From NCBI GenBank assembly GCA_020343555.1, contig CP070800.1, positions 1,855,993 to 1,872,653 on the forward strand: a stretch of DNA of 16,661 bases, read 5' to 3'. Shown in pieces: positions 6,594 to 13,895 of the stretch (position 1 is the stretch's first letter; every line of letters begins with the position of its first letter). The notes below the pieces were generated by a model, which ran no database searches, had not been told where the DNA came from, and saw only the letters and a list, made by a program, of their open reading frames with translations. Origin of the DNA: Dehalococcoidales bacterium (GTDB taxonomy: Bacteria > Chloroflexota > Dehalococcoidia > Dehalococcoidales > UBA2162). A program made the position numbers and the translations under genes.

Positions 6594-7126
6594 TTCACCA
6601 AAAGGCGTATTTTTTCACCTTAAGAGTAATTGTCCTTTTTCAAACCAATAATTGACCAACGATAAATTCTAAAAATCGAGGAATTGACACGACAAGGTAG
6701 ATAGAGTTGATACCAGCAGGTGCTAAAGTCCCGTGAAAAATAATTACGATATGATTTCTATCTTTTCCCACATGTTCAAACATTTTAGCGAGTTTGGATA
6801 TTAGTCTTCGGACTCGTTTCATATATTCGAAGACAAAACCTTTACGTCATGCAATAACTTGGAATATTGGTTCAAGTGATGGCTTTGATCTTACTGCAGT
6901 AACCTGATTATGCTTTTAGTCGTTATAAATAGTATCAAAGGTGTTTAAAGAAACAATCTTTAACCACTGAGTTTCGTTCTATAACTTGAAACTTGTCTGC
7001 ACCAATAGTTAATATGTTATTATGATTAAATTGAGTGATAACGCTTGAAATCGTCACTGGTAATTCTAGCAAAGCGTATTAATATTTCCTAAATATTTAT
7101 ACGAAATAATTCAAACAGGTTAATCC
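6594..7126. other. AT-rich intergenic region without a supported gene
   Basis: Roughly 530 bp separate the divergent promoter area of the secreted-protein gene from the MutS-like operon. A 60-codon minus-strand frame at 6640-6822 has no recognisable product, and I do not call it. A GTCTTCG (6804-6810) / CGAAGAC (6828-6834) inverted repeat with a 17-nt loop is present but ordinary. For the rightward operon I see only weak promoter pairs, for example TTGAAA (6986-6991) with TAATAT (7010-7015) at 18 bp. An intact TATGAT at 7021-7026 lacks a matching -35. Confidence 0.4.
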
Positions 7127-8656
7127 ATGAAATTTGAAAGTATCTTATTCGAGACGGCTGAGGACAGACCGGTAACGAAACCGGAGCTGCCCGAATTCTT
7201 CATCGATTTGAACCTTGATCAGATTGTCGAAGCTGTCGTCAAAGAGAAAGAAGAATACGACCTGAAGCCATTTTTCTGGCATTCTCTGAAACGCAATGGC
7301 GCCATTGAATATCGCCATGAAATAATGCGGGAACTTGAAAGGCAAGAGCTAAGTCAGATAATAGAAGCTTTCGCAAAAAAGATGCGTACTATGCGCGATT
7401 ATATTACGCGAAGTAATAGGCTCTCCTACTATCTCCAGAAGCAACGGTGGTTCCTGGATGCGGTAGATGTTTACTGCGATGCGGTCAGTTCTCTCTACGC
7501 TGATCTTTCGGCAGCGGAACTGGGGTCACGAGGATTTTTAGCGTTCCGTGAATACCTGCAAGGCTACGCAAATTCGGAAAGTTTCACTATTCTTAAAGAT
7601 AAAACACAGCGGTTGAAGGATGATATCGCTGCAATAGATTACTGCATAAATATCAAAGGTAAATATTTTACCGTGAGACGGAGAGACTCTGAGATAGACT
7701 ATGGTGCCGACGTAGAGGAAACGTTCGAAAGATTTAACCAGGGCGATGTCAGGGATTACCTGACATCGTTCTCCGAGCCGATCGAGATGAATGGTATTGA
7801 GGAATCGATCCTGGGTGCCATAGCCAAATTATATCCGGAAGTTTTTCACAACCTGGATGAATATTGCGAACAACAGATGGATTTTCTGGATGATACAATT
7901 GCAGATTTCGACCGCGAAGTCCAGTTCTACGTCAGTTACTTGACATTTATACATTCCATTAAGTCGGAAGAACTGGCATTCTGCTATCCCGAAGTGTCGG
8001 AATCGAGTAAAGAAATATCCCAGACCGAATGTTACGACCTGGCTCTGGCTATTAAATTCATGTCCGAAGAAAGAGTGGTGGTATGCAATGACTATTACCT
8101 TGAGAACGGGGAGCGTATATTCGTAGTCTCAGGCCCAAACCAGGGAGGTAAGACTACTTTTGCCCGTTCCTTCGGACAGTCGCACTATCTAGCCAGCCTG
8201 GGTTGCCCGGTACAGGGAAAAGAAGCGAAACTTTTCCTGTTCGACAAGCTGTTTACCCATTTCGAGCAGGAGGAAAATGTTGAGGATTTGAGAAGCAAAC
8301 TGGAAGATGATCTAACGAGAATCCACGCTATACTCGACGAAGCTACATCACGCAGTATCATCATAGCAAACGAGGTGTTAACCTCCACGACATTACAAGA
8401 CGCTATTTTCCTGGGTGAGAAGGTGATGGATAGTTTAAGCAGGATAGACATGCTTTGTATCTGGGTGACATTTATCGAGGAACTGGTATCATACAGCGAC
8501 AAGGCTGTGAGTATGGTCAGCACTGTAGACACTGACGATCCATCAATACGTACCTTTAAAATCAAAAGGAGATCTCCTCTGGGACTTTCCTATGCAACGG
8601 CACTGGCTGAGAAGTACAGCCTGACATATGATTCTTTGAAAGAGCGAATTAAGTAA
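7127..8656 (+). CDS. MutS-like ATPase A (core/lever plus MutS-V ATPase, no mismatch-recognition domain)
   Basis: This 509-residue protein comprises a helical MutS core-like region (about 1-300) and a C-terminal MutS/ABC-type ATPase. Walker A is GPNQGGKTT at 336-344 (MutS proper: GPNMGGKST). The signature-helix region is SKLEDDL (390-396). The Walker B site reads IIIANE (411-416), with N415 where MutS has the Asp of LMDE. The H-loop position reads WVTFIEEL, with Phe449 where MutS has the His of ATHYHE. It lacks the N-terminal MutS-I mismatch-reading domain with its FxE motif and the Smr nuclease of MutS2, so it is not a repair MutS. The function of this subfamily is unknown to me. The ATG is preceded by CAGGT 6 bp upstream. 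It is joined to its paralogue by a TAATG overlap and probably works with it as a heterodimer (inference). Confidence 0.85.
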   Translation: MKFESILFETAEDRPVTKPELPEFFIDLNLDQIVEAVVKEKEEYDLKPFFWHSLKRNGAIEYRHEIMRELERQELSQIIEAFAKKMRTMRDYITRSNRLSYYLQKQRWFLDAVDVYCDAVSSLYADLSAAELGSRGFLAFREYLQGYANSESFTILKDKTQRLKDDIAAIDYCINIKGKYFTVRRRDSEIDYGADVEETFERFNQGDVRDYLTSFSEPIEMNGIEESILGAIAKLYPEVFHNLDEYCEQQMDFLDDTIADFDREVQFYVSYLTFIHSIKSEELAFCYPEVSESSKEISQTECYDLALAIKFMSEERVVVCNDYYLENGERIFVVSGPNQGGKTTFARSFGQSHYLASLGCPVQGKEAKLFLFDKLFTHFEQEENVEDLRSKLEDDLTRIHAILDEATSRSIIIANEVLTSTTLQDAIFLGEKVMDSLSRIDMLCIWVTFIEELVSYSDKAVSMVSTVDTDDPSIRTFKIKRRSPLGLSYATALAEKYSLTYDSLKERIK

Positions 8657-10179
8657 TGAATGTTTACTTGATGTTTAATGACCGGGACGTTGACCTTGAG
8701 CAGGATATTCCCTGGAATGGGCCTGACCTGATCCAGGACCTTCAGCTCGATCCCGTTCTCAGGGCTATGGCTGACGGCGACGAATTCTTACATCGAGTGG
8801 GACAAAGTGCTCTTTTATCGAGTATCGGCAGCGGACCAGAAGTTATTCTTTACCGACAGGCAATCCTGAACGATTGTTTAAAGAATAATTCTACGGTAAA
8901 GAAGTTATACAAACTCGCGGTCGGCGTAATCGGTGAGAAACAGGTATCGCACTGGTCTGCGGGTCTTACTCACTCTTCGTGGTCATTGTTGTCCCGTTCT
9001 GTCGAGACTTTGCAGGTATTTGTTAGTACTCTGAGTACATTACGGAGTATTGCCGACCAGTATGCTGATAAATTTGAATCAGAAGGTTTTAAAGAGTTCT
9101 TTATAAGAATCAAGAAAGAAATCACCAGCGAATACCTGCTGGAAATCGAAGAACATCTAAGAGAGCTGAATTTCGAGGATGAAGTTCTTATTGGTGCTCA
9201 GTTAGGTAGAGGTAACCGGGGCAGTAACTATGTATTATGCAAACCCAGCGAACAGAAAAAATGGTTCGAACGGATTTTCAAGATGAGTCCAAGACAATAT
9301 ACCTTCCGGGTTAATGACCAGGATGAGATTGCAGTCAGGAAATTAAGTGAGTTAAAAAATCGTGGTGTCAATTCAGTGGCTAATGCTGCTGCCCAATCGG
9401 TAGAACATATTCTTAATTTCCTCGTCATGTTACGAACGGAAATAGCATTCTACCTGGGTTGTGTTAACCTGCAGAAATGTCTTGACGAAATGGGTGCAAA
9501 AACATGCTTCCCGGTACCCGTTGCCCCGGATGAGCGTAAGCTGTCATGTGAAGGTCTTTATGACATTTCCCTGGCATTAAGCATGAAAGAACAGGTAGTG
9601 GCGAATGATATTGGTGCTGATAAGAAAAACCTGGTTATAGTGACAGGAGCCAACAAGGGCGGGAAAACGACTTTTTTGAGGAGTGTGGGTTTATCACAGA
9701 TGATGATGCATTGCGGGATGTTTGTCCCAGCCGACACTTTTTCCGCCAATTTGTGTACCGGACTTTTTACGCACTTCAAGCGTAGGGAAGATGTATCTAT
9801 GGAAAGCGGGAAACTGGATGATGAACTTAACCGCATGAGTCAGATAGCCGATCATTTGTCTGCCAATTCGCTTGTCCTGCTCAACGAGGCTTTTGCAGCT
9901 ACGAATGTGAGAGAAGGATCTGAGATAGCGAGGCAGATAGTAACTGCTCTTTCAGAAAGGCAGATCAAGGTTTTCTTCGTATCCCATTTGTATCAATTTG
10001 TGCAGGAACTCTATGAAGGAAGAACGAATGAAATAATGTTCTTACGGGCTGAAAGAAAGACCGATGGGACTCGAACCTACAAGCTGATCGAGGGCGAACC
10101 ACTGGAAACCGGCTATGGACTCGACCTGTATGACAGGATTTTTAACGATAGGGGACAGGAAACAAGTGCCAAGGTTTAA
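8656..10179 (+). CDS. MutS-like ATPase B (paralogue of the preceding gene)
   Basis: This 507-residue protein has the same architecture as its neighbour: a helical core region (about 1-290) and a MutS-V ATPase. Walker A is GANKGGKTT at 331-339. The signature region is MESGKLDDEL (382-391). Walker B is SLVLLNEAF (405-413), with N410-E411 in place of DE. Unlike the upstream paralogue it keeps the H-loop His (H444 in FVSHLYQF). It too lacks MutS-I and Smr domains. The start ATG overlaps the stop of the preceding gene (TAATG), so the two are probably translated in a fixed ratio. The two proteins are clearly diverged from each other, and complementary ATPase sites in a heterodimer are a reasonable inference. 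DNA binding is plausible from the fold but not visible as a motif. Confidence 0.85.
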   Translation: MNVYLMFNDRDVDLEQDIPWNGPDLIQDLQLDPVLRAMADGDEFLHRVGQSALLSSIGSGPEVILYRQAILNDCLKNNSTVKKLYKLAVGVIGEKQVSHWSAGLTHSSWSLLSRSVETLQVFVSTLSTLRSIADQYADKFESEGFKEFFIRIKKEITSEYLLEIEEHLRELNFEDEVLIGAQLGRGNRGSNYVLCKPSEQKKWFERIFKMSPRQYTFRVNDQDEIAVRKLSELKNRGVNSVANAAAQSVEHILNFLVMLRTEIAFYLGCVNLQKCLDEMGAKTCFPVPVAPDERKLSCEGLYDISLALSMKEQVVANDIGADKKNLVIVTGANKGGKTTFLRSVGLSQMMMHCGMFVPADTFSANLCTGLFTHFKRREDVSMESGKLDDELNRMSQIADHLSANSLVLLNEAFAATNVREGSEIARQIVTALSERQIKVFFVSHLYQFVQELYEGRTNEIMFLRAERKTDGTRTYKLIEGEPLETGYGLDLYDRIFNDRGQETSAKV

Positions 10180-11248
10180 TATAGGTGACAGAGTAAGAGT
10201 CAGTTTATCCTCGCATTCACCATATAGAGGTCGCACCGGGGTGGTGGAGGAAATTCCTTCGAGTGATTCACAATCCTCGACAGGTCCACGGGAAATCCGG
10301 TACCTGGTAAGGTTCGATTATAGAGGACTGCATCCAGCAGTTCATTTTTTGGAAGAAGAGCTTGAAGATATTAATGACGAAATTGCTCCGGAAGTAACTC
10401 CTCCGCCGGGAAGATTTGCCTGGTTGTCTCAGAGCAGGATCGGGAATCAAATTTCCCAGGTATCTACGACGAGGAAATATATTTTCAGCGCTCTCGTAGT
10501 GATACTGGTTATGGCCGGAATTCTGATCGGCGTTAATCTGACAGGTACTGAAGACAGTCCTCCCGATCTGACAGAATTGCCTGGTCTTGGGGGATCATCC
10601 AATAATACACTGAAGCTTGTTTTCGAAACGGAACTTGTCGAAACTACAGCCGGAGTACACTTGCCTGTCCAGCCGGTGGTGAAGGTTGTAGATGCCGATG
10701 GGAATACTGTAACCAATTCTACCGCTTCCATTACACTCGCTGTGACTAATAACAGGGCAAATTTGTACGGAACAGAGACATTAAATGCAGTGGACGGTGT
10801 AGCAACATTCACTGATCTTGTAATAGTTACAGCTGGATCTAACTACAGCCTGACGGCGATCAGCTCAGGATTGAGTTCATCGTTCAGTAATACATTCGAT
10901 GTAGAACCCAACGAGGGAATTATGCTTGATTTCGTGACTGAGCCTGTGGCAGCCGGGCTTGGTTCACGTTTTTCTGTCAGGGTTGCTATTAGGGATGCCT
11001 TCGGAAATATTGCCACCGATTCTACCGCCGAGGTGACTGTGAGTATCACGCCTGAAACCGGTACACCGGGAGCCGTATTATCAGGAACTACCACCCAGGA
11101 GGCGGTAAACGGAGTGGTAACCTTTAATTACCTTTCGATCAACCCGATTGAGGGCAGGTATAAGTTAACAGCAACAAGTCCCAGTATGCTATCGGCTACG
11201 ACTTCTTCCTTTGATATCGCCAAAATTACTGAAGACCAGGCACAGTAA
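10166..11248 (+). CDS. KOW/SH3-like domain, single transmembrane helix and two Ig-like export domains
   Basis: I place the start at GTG 10166 because CAGGA lies 5 bp before it; the ATGs at 10115 and 10130 would overlap the previous gene further without a clear ribosome site. The 360-residue product begins PRFNIGDRVRV...SPYRGRTGVVEEI (2-30), a KOW/SH3-barrel-like domain running to about residue 70. A linker follows, then one transmembrane helix (about 105-125) preceded by TTRK, which predicts cytoplasmic N and external C-terminus. Two related beta-sandwich domains (about 148-246 and 252-352) share LxFxTE...AG...VxVxDAxGN and GVxTFxxLxI, in the style of bacterial Ig-like/invasin repeats. The gene starts 14 bp inside ATPase B, so it is translationally linked to the MutS-like pair. 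It could anchor those ATPases, or a nucleoprotein complex, at the membrane (inference). Confidence 0.8.
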   Translation: MPRFNIGDRVRVSLSSHSPYRGRTGVVEEIPSSDSQSSTGPREIRYLVRFDYRGLHPAVHFLEEELEDINDEIAPEVTPPPGRFAWLSQSRIGNQISQVSTTRKYIFSALVVILVMAGILIGVNLTGTEDSPPDLTELPGLGGSSNNTLKLVFETELVETTAGVHLPVQPVVKVVDADGNTVTNSTASITLAVTNNRANLYGTETLNAVDGVATFTDLVIVTAGSNYSLTAISSGLSSSFSNTFDVEPNEGIMLDFVTEPVAAGLGSRFSVRVAIRDAFGNIATDSTAEVTVSITPETGTPGAVLSGTTTQEAVNGVVTFNYLSINPIEGRYKLTATSPSMLSATTSSFDIAKITEDQAQ

Positions 11249-11296
11249 CAAGCCCGGCGTTAAGGTAAATTATACTTAAGTAACCAGGTAAGAGAA

Positions 11297-11767
11297 ATGC
11301 CCAAATTCGTACTCTGGGTTCCAACCATGTCAGAATTCATCGAAGGCTTTTTTAAGCTTGCGCCTGTGTCTTCCTCCGATGTTGTCTATGACCTTGGTTC
11401 GGGTGACGGCAGGTTACTCTTCGCAGCCCTTGAAAATGGTGCCGGCAGGTGTGTGGGTATCGATATCGACTTGAAGAAGGTCAACGAAGCGAGAGAGTTG
11501 GCCAGAGAAAAGGGACTGGATAACAAGGTTACCTTCGTTGAAGGAGATTTTCTAGATGTTGATTTGTCAGAAGCTACCGTGATACTCTGCTATCTTTTTC
11601 CCGAAGCATTACGTGCGTTAAGACCTAAGTTCGAGCGCGAACTTAGACCGGGAACCAGGATTGTCTCCGAGGTTTTTTCTGTTCCGAAATGGAAAGAAAA
11701 CAAGGTAAAAGAAGTCAACAGAAAGAACTTTAACTTATACGTAATACCACCTGATAAAGAAGACTGA
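11297..11767 (+). CDS. Class I SAM-dependent methyltransferase, ATPSCKMT/FAM173-like
   Basis: This 156-residue cytosolic enzyme has the SAM-binding motif I at 30-39 (VYDLGSGDGR), the acidic end of strand 2 at 54-58 (GIDID) and EGDFLD at 82-87. The later stretch CYLFPEALRALRPKFERELR with a following SEVFSVPKW matches, as I recall it, the small FAM173-type lysine methyltransferases. In animal mitochondria these methylate the ATP-synthase c subunit; bacterial members are usually uncharacterised. The N-terminal FVLWVPTMSEFIEGFFKLA also fits that family. The length is complete for this compact family. It lies 48 bp after the KOW/Ig-like protein gene on the same strand, so it may be in the same transcript. 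Functional coupling to the MutS-like pair is not evident. Confidence 0.82.
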   Translation: MPKFVLWVPTMSEFIEGFFKLAPVSSSDVVYDLGSGDGRLLFAALENGAGRCVGIDIDLKKVNEARELAREKGLDNKVTFVEGDFLDVDLSEATVILCYLFPEALRALRPKFERELRPGTRIVSEVFSVPKWKENKVKEVNRKNFNLYVIPPDKED

Positions 11768-11874
11768 ACATTTCAGGAGGTTTATTACCGGCCCAGGTAT
11801 AACAAGTCTCAAGTTATTTCGACTCTTTACCTACTGATTTCTTTTTTCTTATTCCTCTCTCCCAGTTACGAACT

Positions 11875-11902
11875 CACCCTCTCTCCAAATGGAAAGAGGG
11901 TG
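11875..11902. repeat. Imperfect palindrome, relative of the CCCTCTCC intergenic repeat
   Basis: CACCCTCTCTCC and GGAAAGAGGGTG flank an AAAT loop with one mismatch in 12. The CCCTCTC arm matches that of the nested palindrome at 16222-16318, so this looks like a short or decayed member of the same family. Confidence 0.5.
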
Positions 11903-12056
11903 GTTCGAAAATACCATATTCTTCAACCGTGTTTATTTCCTGAAGTACAGGATAGAGTATTGTAGAGGATTCAATTATCGTGTATATTTTCCTTAGATTC
12001 GCATGTGACGTATAATCGGGCGGGAGTTGTCATTTTACGATATATCCACCGGTTCT

Positions 12057-12095
12057 CTCTTTTTAAAAAGAGCCTGTCCCGTGCTTGATACGGGA
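12057..12095. repeat. Two adjacent palindromes
   Basis: CTCTTTTTAAAAAGAG (12057-12072) is a perfect 8+8 palindrome, followed at once by TCCCGT / ACGGGA (12077-12082 / 12090-12095) with a 7-nt loop. It is probably a remnant of a dispersed intergenic repeat; transcripts from either side could also terminate here. Confidence 0.45.
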
Positions 12096-12213
12096 GAGTC
12101 AGAAGGATTTTATAAATTACTAACCGTACACGTTGTTGTCATTTCTTTTGCAGGTAGAATATATTCTCATATCTGTGTGGAACACAATTTCGCTTCAGGT
12201 AAAATTCGATTTT

Positions 12214-12432
12214 TCACCCTTCGATTGGGGCGACCACATTCTGGCTTTGAATAAGATATATCGGATTGCCGTCCGGTGTTTTTTCTTCCTCTAATCTGAT
12301 GATACGTGTCACGACCATCTTGATCTTGAGAATCTTACCATCGGTTAGCTGATATTCATTGAAGTCTTCTTTTCGAGTCAAGAAGTCGACAGGTTCACCC
12401 TCGACCTCTCTTCCCTGGTATTGCACTTTCAT
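12214..12432 (-). CDS. Small conserved hypothetical protein, 72 aa
   Basis: This 72-residue soluble protein begins MKVQYQGREVEGEPVDFLT and ends near SQNVVAPIEG. The text alternates short beta strands (YQLTDGKILKIKMVVTRIIRL, and GNPIYLIQSQNVV) and looks like a compact beta-barrel or SH3-like small protein. It has no cysteine, membrane segment or catalytic motif. I recall similar small proteins in Chloroflexota genomes without a function. GGGAG about 9 bp before the ATG supports the start. It is read leftward and divergently from the zinc-ribbon gene. Confidence 0.72.
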   Translation of the reverse strand: MKVQYQGREVEGEPVDFLTRKEDFNEYQLTDGKILKIKMVVTRIIRLEEEKTPDGNPIYLIQSQNVVAPIEG

Positions 12433-12461
12433 CTTGTTATACTCCCACGTTACTTTTGATA

Positions 12462-12490
12462 TTGACAGTTAATAACATAGCCGATTTTAT
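12462..12490 (+). promoter_or_regulatory. Candidate promoter for the zinc-ribbon gene
   Basis: A consensus TTGACA (12462-12467) is followed at 17 bp by TTTTAT (12485-12490), a 4/6 match to the -10. Transcription would start near 12497 and give a leader of about 100 nt before the ATG at 12598. Confidence 0.4.
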
Positions 12491-12597
12491 ACACCTTATC
12501 AACTTTAAGAGTGAGTTATGGATCTCCCCCATTTTACAGGTGAACAGAGGGTATCGATATAGAATCTCTTTTTCCTGTGGGTTACAATGGGATCGTT

Positions 12598-12924
12598 ATG
12601 TGGCCATTCAGAAGAAAGAGAGTAAGAAAAAATGCACCATCACGACCACTCTGCCAGTACTGTAATAGCCCTAATATAAAGGTGACCAGTTCCCCTGTGA
12701 CAGAGCAACCTGACTATATCAGAATATGGAGGGGACAACGATACGTAACCTGCAAATGCCTGGACTGCGGAAGAGAATTCTATATCGAGGAGTCGACACA
12801 GGACGTAGAGGAACTGATCTTATCGGATGACAGTTTTATTGCGGACGAAGATGAACTCCTGGCAGCTGAAGAAGAGGTAAAAAGGCAAGCCGACGAAGAG
12901 GATGATCGTAGATTCAGGTATTAA
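12598..12924 (+). CDS. Zinc-ribbon protein with acidic C-terminal tail
   Basis: I use ATG 12598 (MWPFRRKRVRKN), giving 108 aa; a GTG at 12577 would add seven residues without a ribosome site. A basic N-terminus (RRKRVRK) leads into a zinc ribbon: C-Q-Y-C near residues 19-22, then C-K-C-L-D-C-G-R-E-F at about 48-57. The last third is strongly acidic (DVEELILSDD, DEDELLAAEEEV), ending in charged RQADEEDDRRFRY. A zinc ribbon with an acidic tail could bind nucleic acid or protein, but nothing more specific can be said. Its TAA stop overlaps the stop of the convergent flavoprotein gene through the shared TTAA (12921-12924). Confidence 0.72.
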   Translation: MWPFRRKRVRKNAPSRPLCQYCNSPNIKVTSSPVTEQPDYIRIWRGQRYVTCKCLDCGREFYIEESTQDVEELILSDDSFIADEDELLAAEEEVKRQADEEDDRRFRY

Positions 12925-13535
12925 CTACTACTACCCTTGTTTTCAGGCGGGAAGTACCTTAATGCTGTTTCTGCTGCTTTTTGTAGCCATTCCTGTCTCT
13001 GCTCCGGTGTGCTGGTGACAACCACCTCAAAGTTCCTGCGACAGAATGTCTTTACGCCACAGAGATCGAAGATGCAGTTTTTCCATATCGTTTCCAGGGG
13101 ATCTCCGAAAACCGATCGTTCCCTCTCAGCATAGGTATTAGACGTGGTAAATATCAATGCTGCCCGGGTTCTCAGTAAGCCTGTTGGGACTCCTTCACCG
13201 CTGTCACCCTCCTCAAACTGATAAGCCACCCCGGGACGTATAATACGGTCGATCCAGCCTTTCAGGATAGCCGGCGGCTGCCCCCACCAGTTCGGGTGGA
13301 TGATGATAATTCCTTCGACCTCCACGATCTCCCGGCAGTGCGTATTAATTATATCCGGCAGGGGAACATCTTTCGGGATCTCCTCAACCGGTATCACAGG
13401 AGGGAAATCCTCGCGATAAAGGTCATGAAATAGCACTTCGTGACCACCGTTACGGAGTACTTTTACTACTGTATCAGCAATAGCATAGTTGAAGCTGTTG
13501 ATATCCGGGTGACCGAGGATGACTGAAATTTTCAT
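12921..13535 (-). CDS. NAD(P)H quinone oxidoreductase-like flavoprotein (flavodoxin-2 fold)
   Basis: This 204-residue cytosolic enzyme is of the DT-diaphorase/KefF/MdaB type. It opens with MKISVILGHPDINSFNYAI, the phosphate-binding loop of the flavodoxin-2 fold (H9-P-D-x-x-S-F-N). The hallmark IIHPNWWGQPPAILKGWIDR lies at about 98-117, followed by GVAYQF. FTTSNTY at about 149-155 is the other FMN/FAD-contacting loop. Members carry out two-electron reduction of quinones or nitro/azo compounds with NAD(P)H. The length is normal for the family. A promoter with a pair of GTTAAC sites is seen just upstream. Its stop codon shares TTAA with the convergent zinc-ribbon gene. Confidence 0.88.
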   Translation of the reverse strand: MKISVILGHPDINSFNYAIADTVVKVLRNGGHEVLFHDLYREDFPPVIPVEEIPKDVPLPDIINTHCREIVEVEGIIIIHPNWWGQPPAILKGWIDRIIRPGVAYQFEEGDSGEGVPTGLLRTRAALIFTTSNTYAERERSVFGDPLETIWKNCIFDLCGVKTFCRRNFEVVVTSTPEQRQEWLQKAAETALRYFPPENKGSSS

Positions 13536-13561
13536 AATTGGATACTTCCAGGTTAACTGAG

Positions 13562-13590
13562 ATGTTAACAGTAAATCCAGGATGAAGCAA
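13562..13590 (-). promoter_or_regulatory. Candidate promoter of the flavoprotein gene, flanked by paired GTTAAC sites
   Basis: On the minus strand TTGCTT (13590-13585), 17 bp, then TAACAT (13567-13562) form a plausible promoter that would start near 13555, about 20 nt before the ATG. Two GTTAAC palindromes (13552-13557 and 13564-13569), 12 bp apart, flank the -10 and start point and could be half-sites for a regulator. The gene for such a regulator is not adjacent. Confidence 0.35.
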
Positions 13591-13648
13591 TACTAAGGAA
13601 TTGGGATTCAGGACGGTAGAAGAAGGGAATTATATTTTTATTTATATA

Positions 13649-13692
13649 GATTGCCACGCTTCGCCTGTCGACGGCGAAGCTCGCAATGACAT
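13649..13692. repeat. Short palindromic intergenic element
   Basis: GCTTCGCC (13658-13665) and GGCGAAGC (13673-13680) form a perfect 8-bp stem around a loop containing GTCGAC. The outer flanks, ATTGCCAC and CTCGCAATGAC, are partly complementary and extend the hairpin. It sits 11 bp before the MITE-like element at 13704 and looks like part of the same compound intergenic repeat. Confidence 0.6.
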
Positions 13693-13703
13693 ACGTTGCG
13701 TTT

Positions 13704-13795
13704 GTCATTCTGAGTCTACCGAAGGTGGACGAAGAATCTCCTTCAAATATTGGAGGGGATCCTTCGCCCCTGTTTTCACTGGAGCTCAGAATGAC
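13704..13795. mobile_element. 92-bp MITE-like element with perfect 11-bp terminal inverted repeats
   Basis: GTCATTCTGAG (13704-13714) and CTCAGAATGAC (13785-13795) are perfect inverted ends. Inside, GGACGAAGAATCTCC and GGGGATCCTTCGCCC are also largely complementary, so the whole 92 bp can fold into one long hairpin. It has no coding capacity. Elements with GTCATTCTGAG ends are, as I recall, a common dispersed intergenic repeat in several bacterial phyla. No clear target-site duplication is visible. Together with the preceding palindrome it occupies most of the 360-bp gap between the flavoprotein and MFS genes. Confidence 0.7.
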
Positions 13796-13895
13796 AGCTT
13801 TGCAGACCATGCTGGCCTATCTGTATCTACTTGTAAGGAAATACTCATTCACGTAGACTACTAAAAACGTCTTATTTCGTTATAGTTTTTCTGAA

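Larger units (their letters stand above)
11768..12213. other. Non-coding region with degraded palindromic repeats
   Basis: No gene is supported here. Three hairpin-forming pieces are visible: CACCCTCTCTCC / GGAAAGAGGGTG (11875-11902, one mismatch); the perfect 16-bp palindrome CTCTTTTTAAAAAGAG (12057-12072); and TCCCGT / ACGGGA (12077-12095). The first resembles the arms of the larger element at 16222-16318. The 75-codon plus frame across 12027-12254 has no protein-like features and runs into the real minus-strand gene. Confidence 0.5.

Noticed and set aside
6640..6822. 60-codon minus-strand frame in the AT-rich gap
   Set aside because: No motif, no clear ribosome site, and composition like surrounding non-coding DNA.
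10115..10165. Upstream ATG starts for the KOW/Ig-like protein
   Set aside because: They lie deep inside ATPase B and lack a ribosome site; GTG 10166 has CAGGA at 5-bp spacing and begins exactly at the KOW-like domain.
7127..10179. Canonical mismatch repair MutS or MutS2
   Set aside because: Lengths are about 500 aa, there is no N-terminal mismatch-reading domain with FxE and no Smr domain, and Walker B carries Asn-Glu.
12027..12254. 75-codon plus-strand frame
   Set aside because: It spans palindromic non-coding DNA and overlaps the better-supported minus-strand gene at 12214-12432.
13565..13864. Reading frames on both strands across the MITE-like element
   Set aside because: They are produced by the palindromic repeats; neither shows a protein-like pattern.
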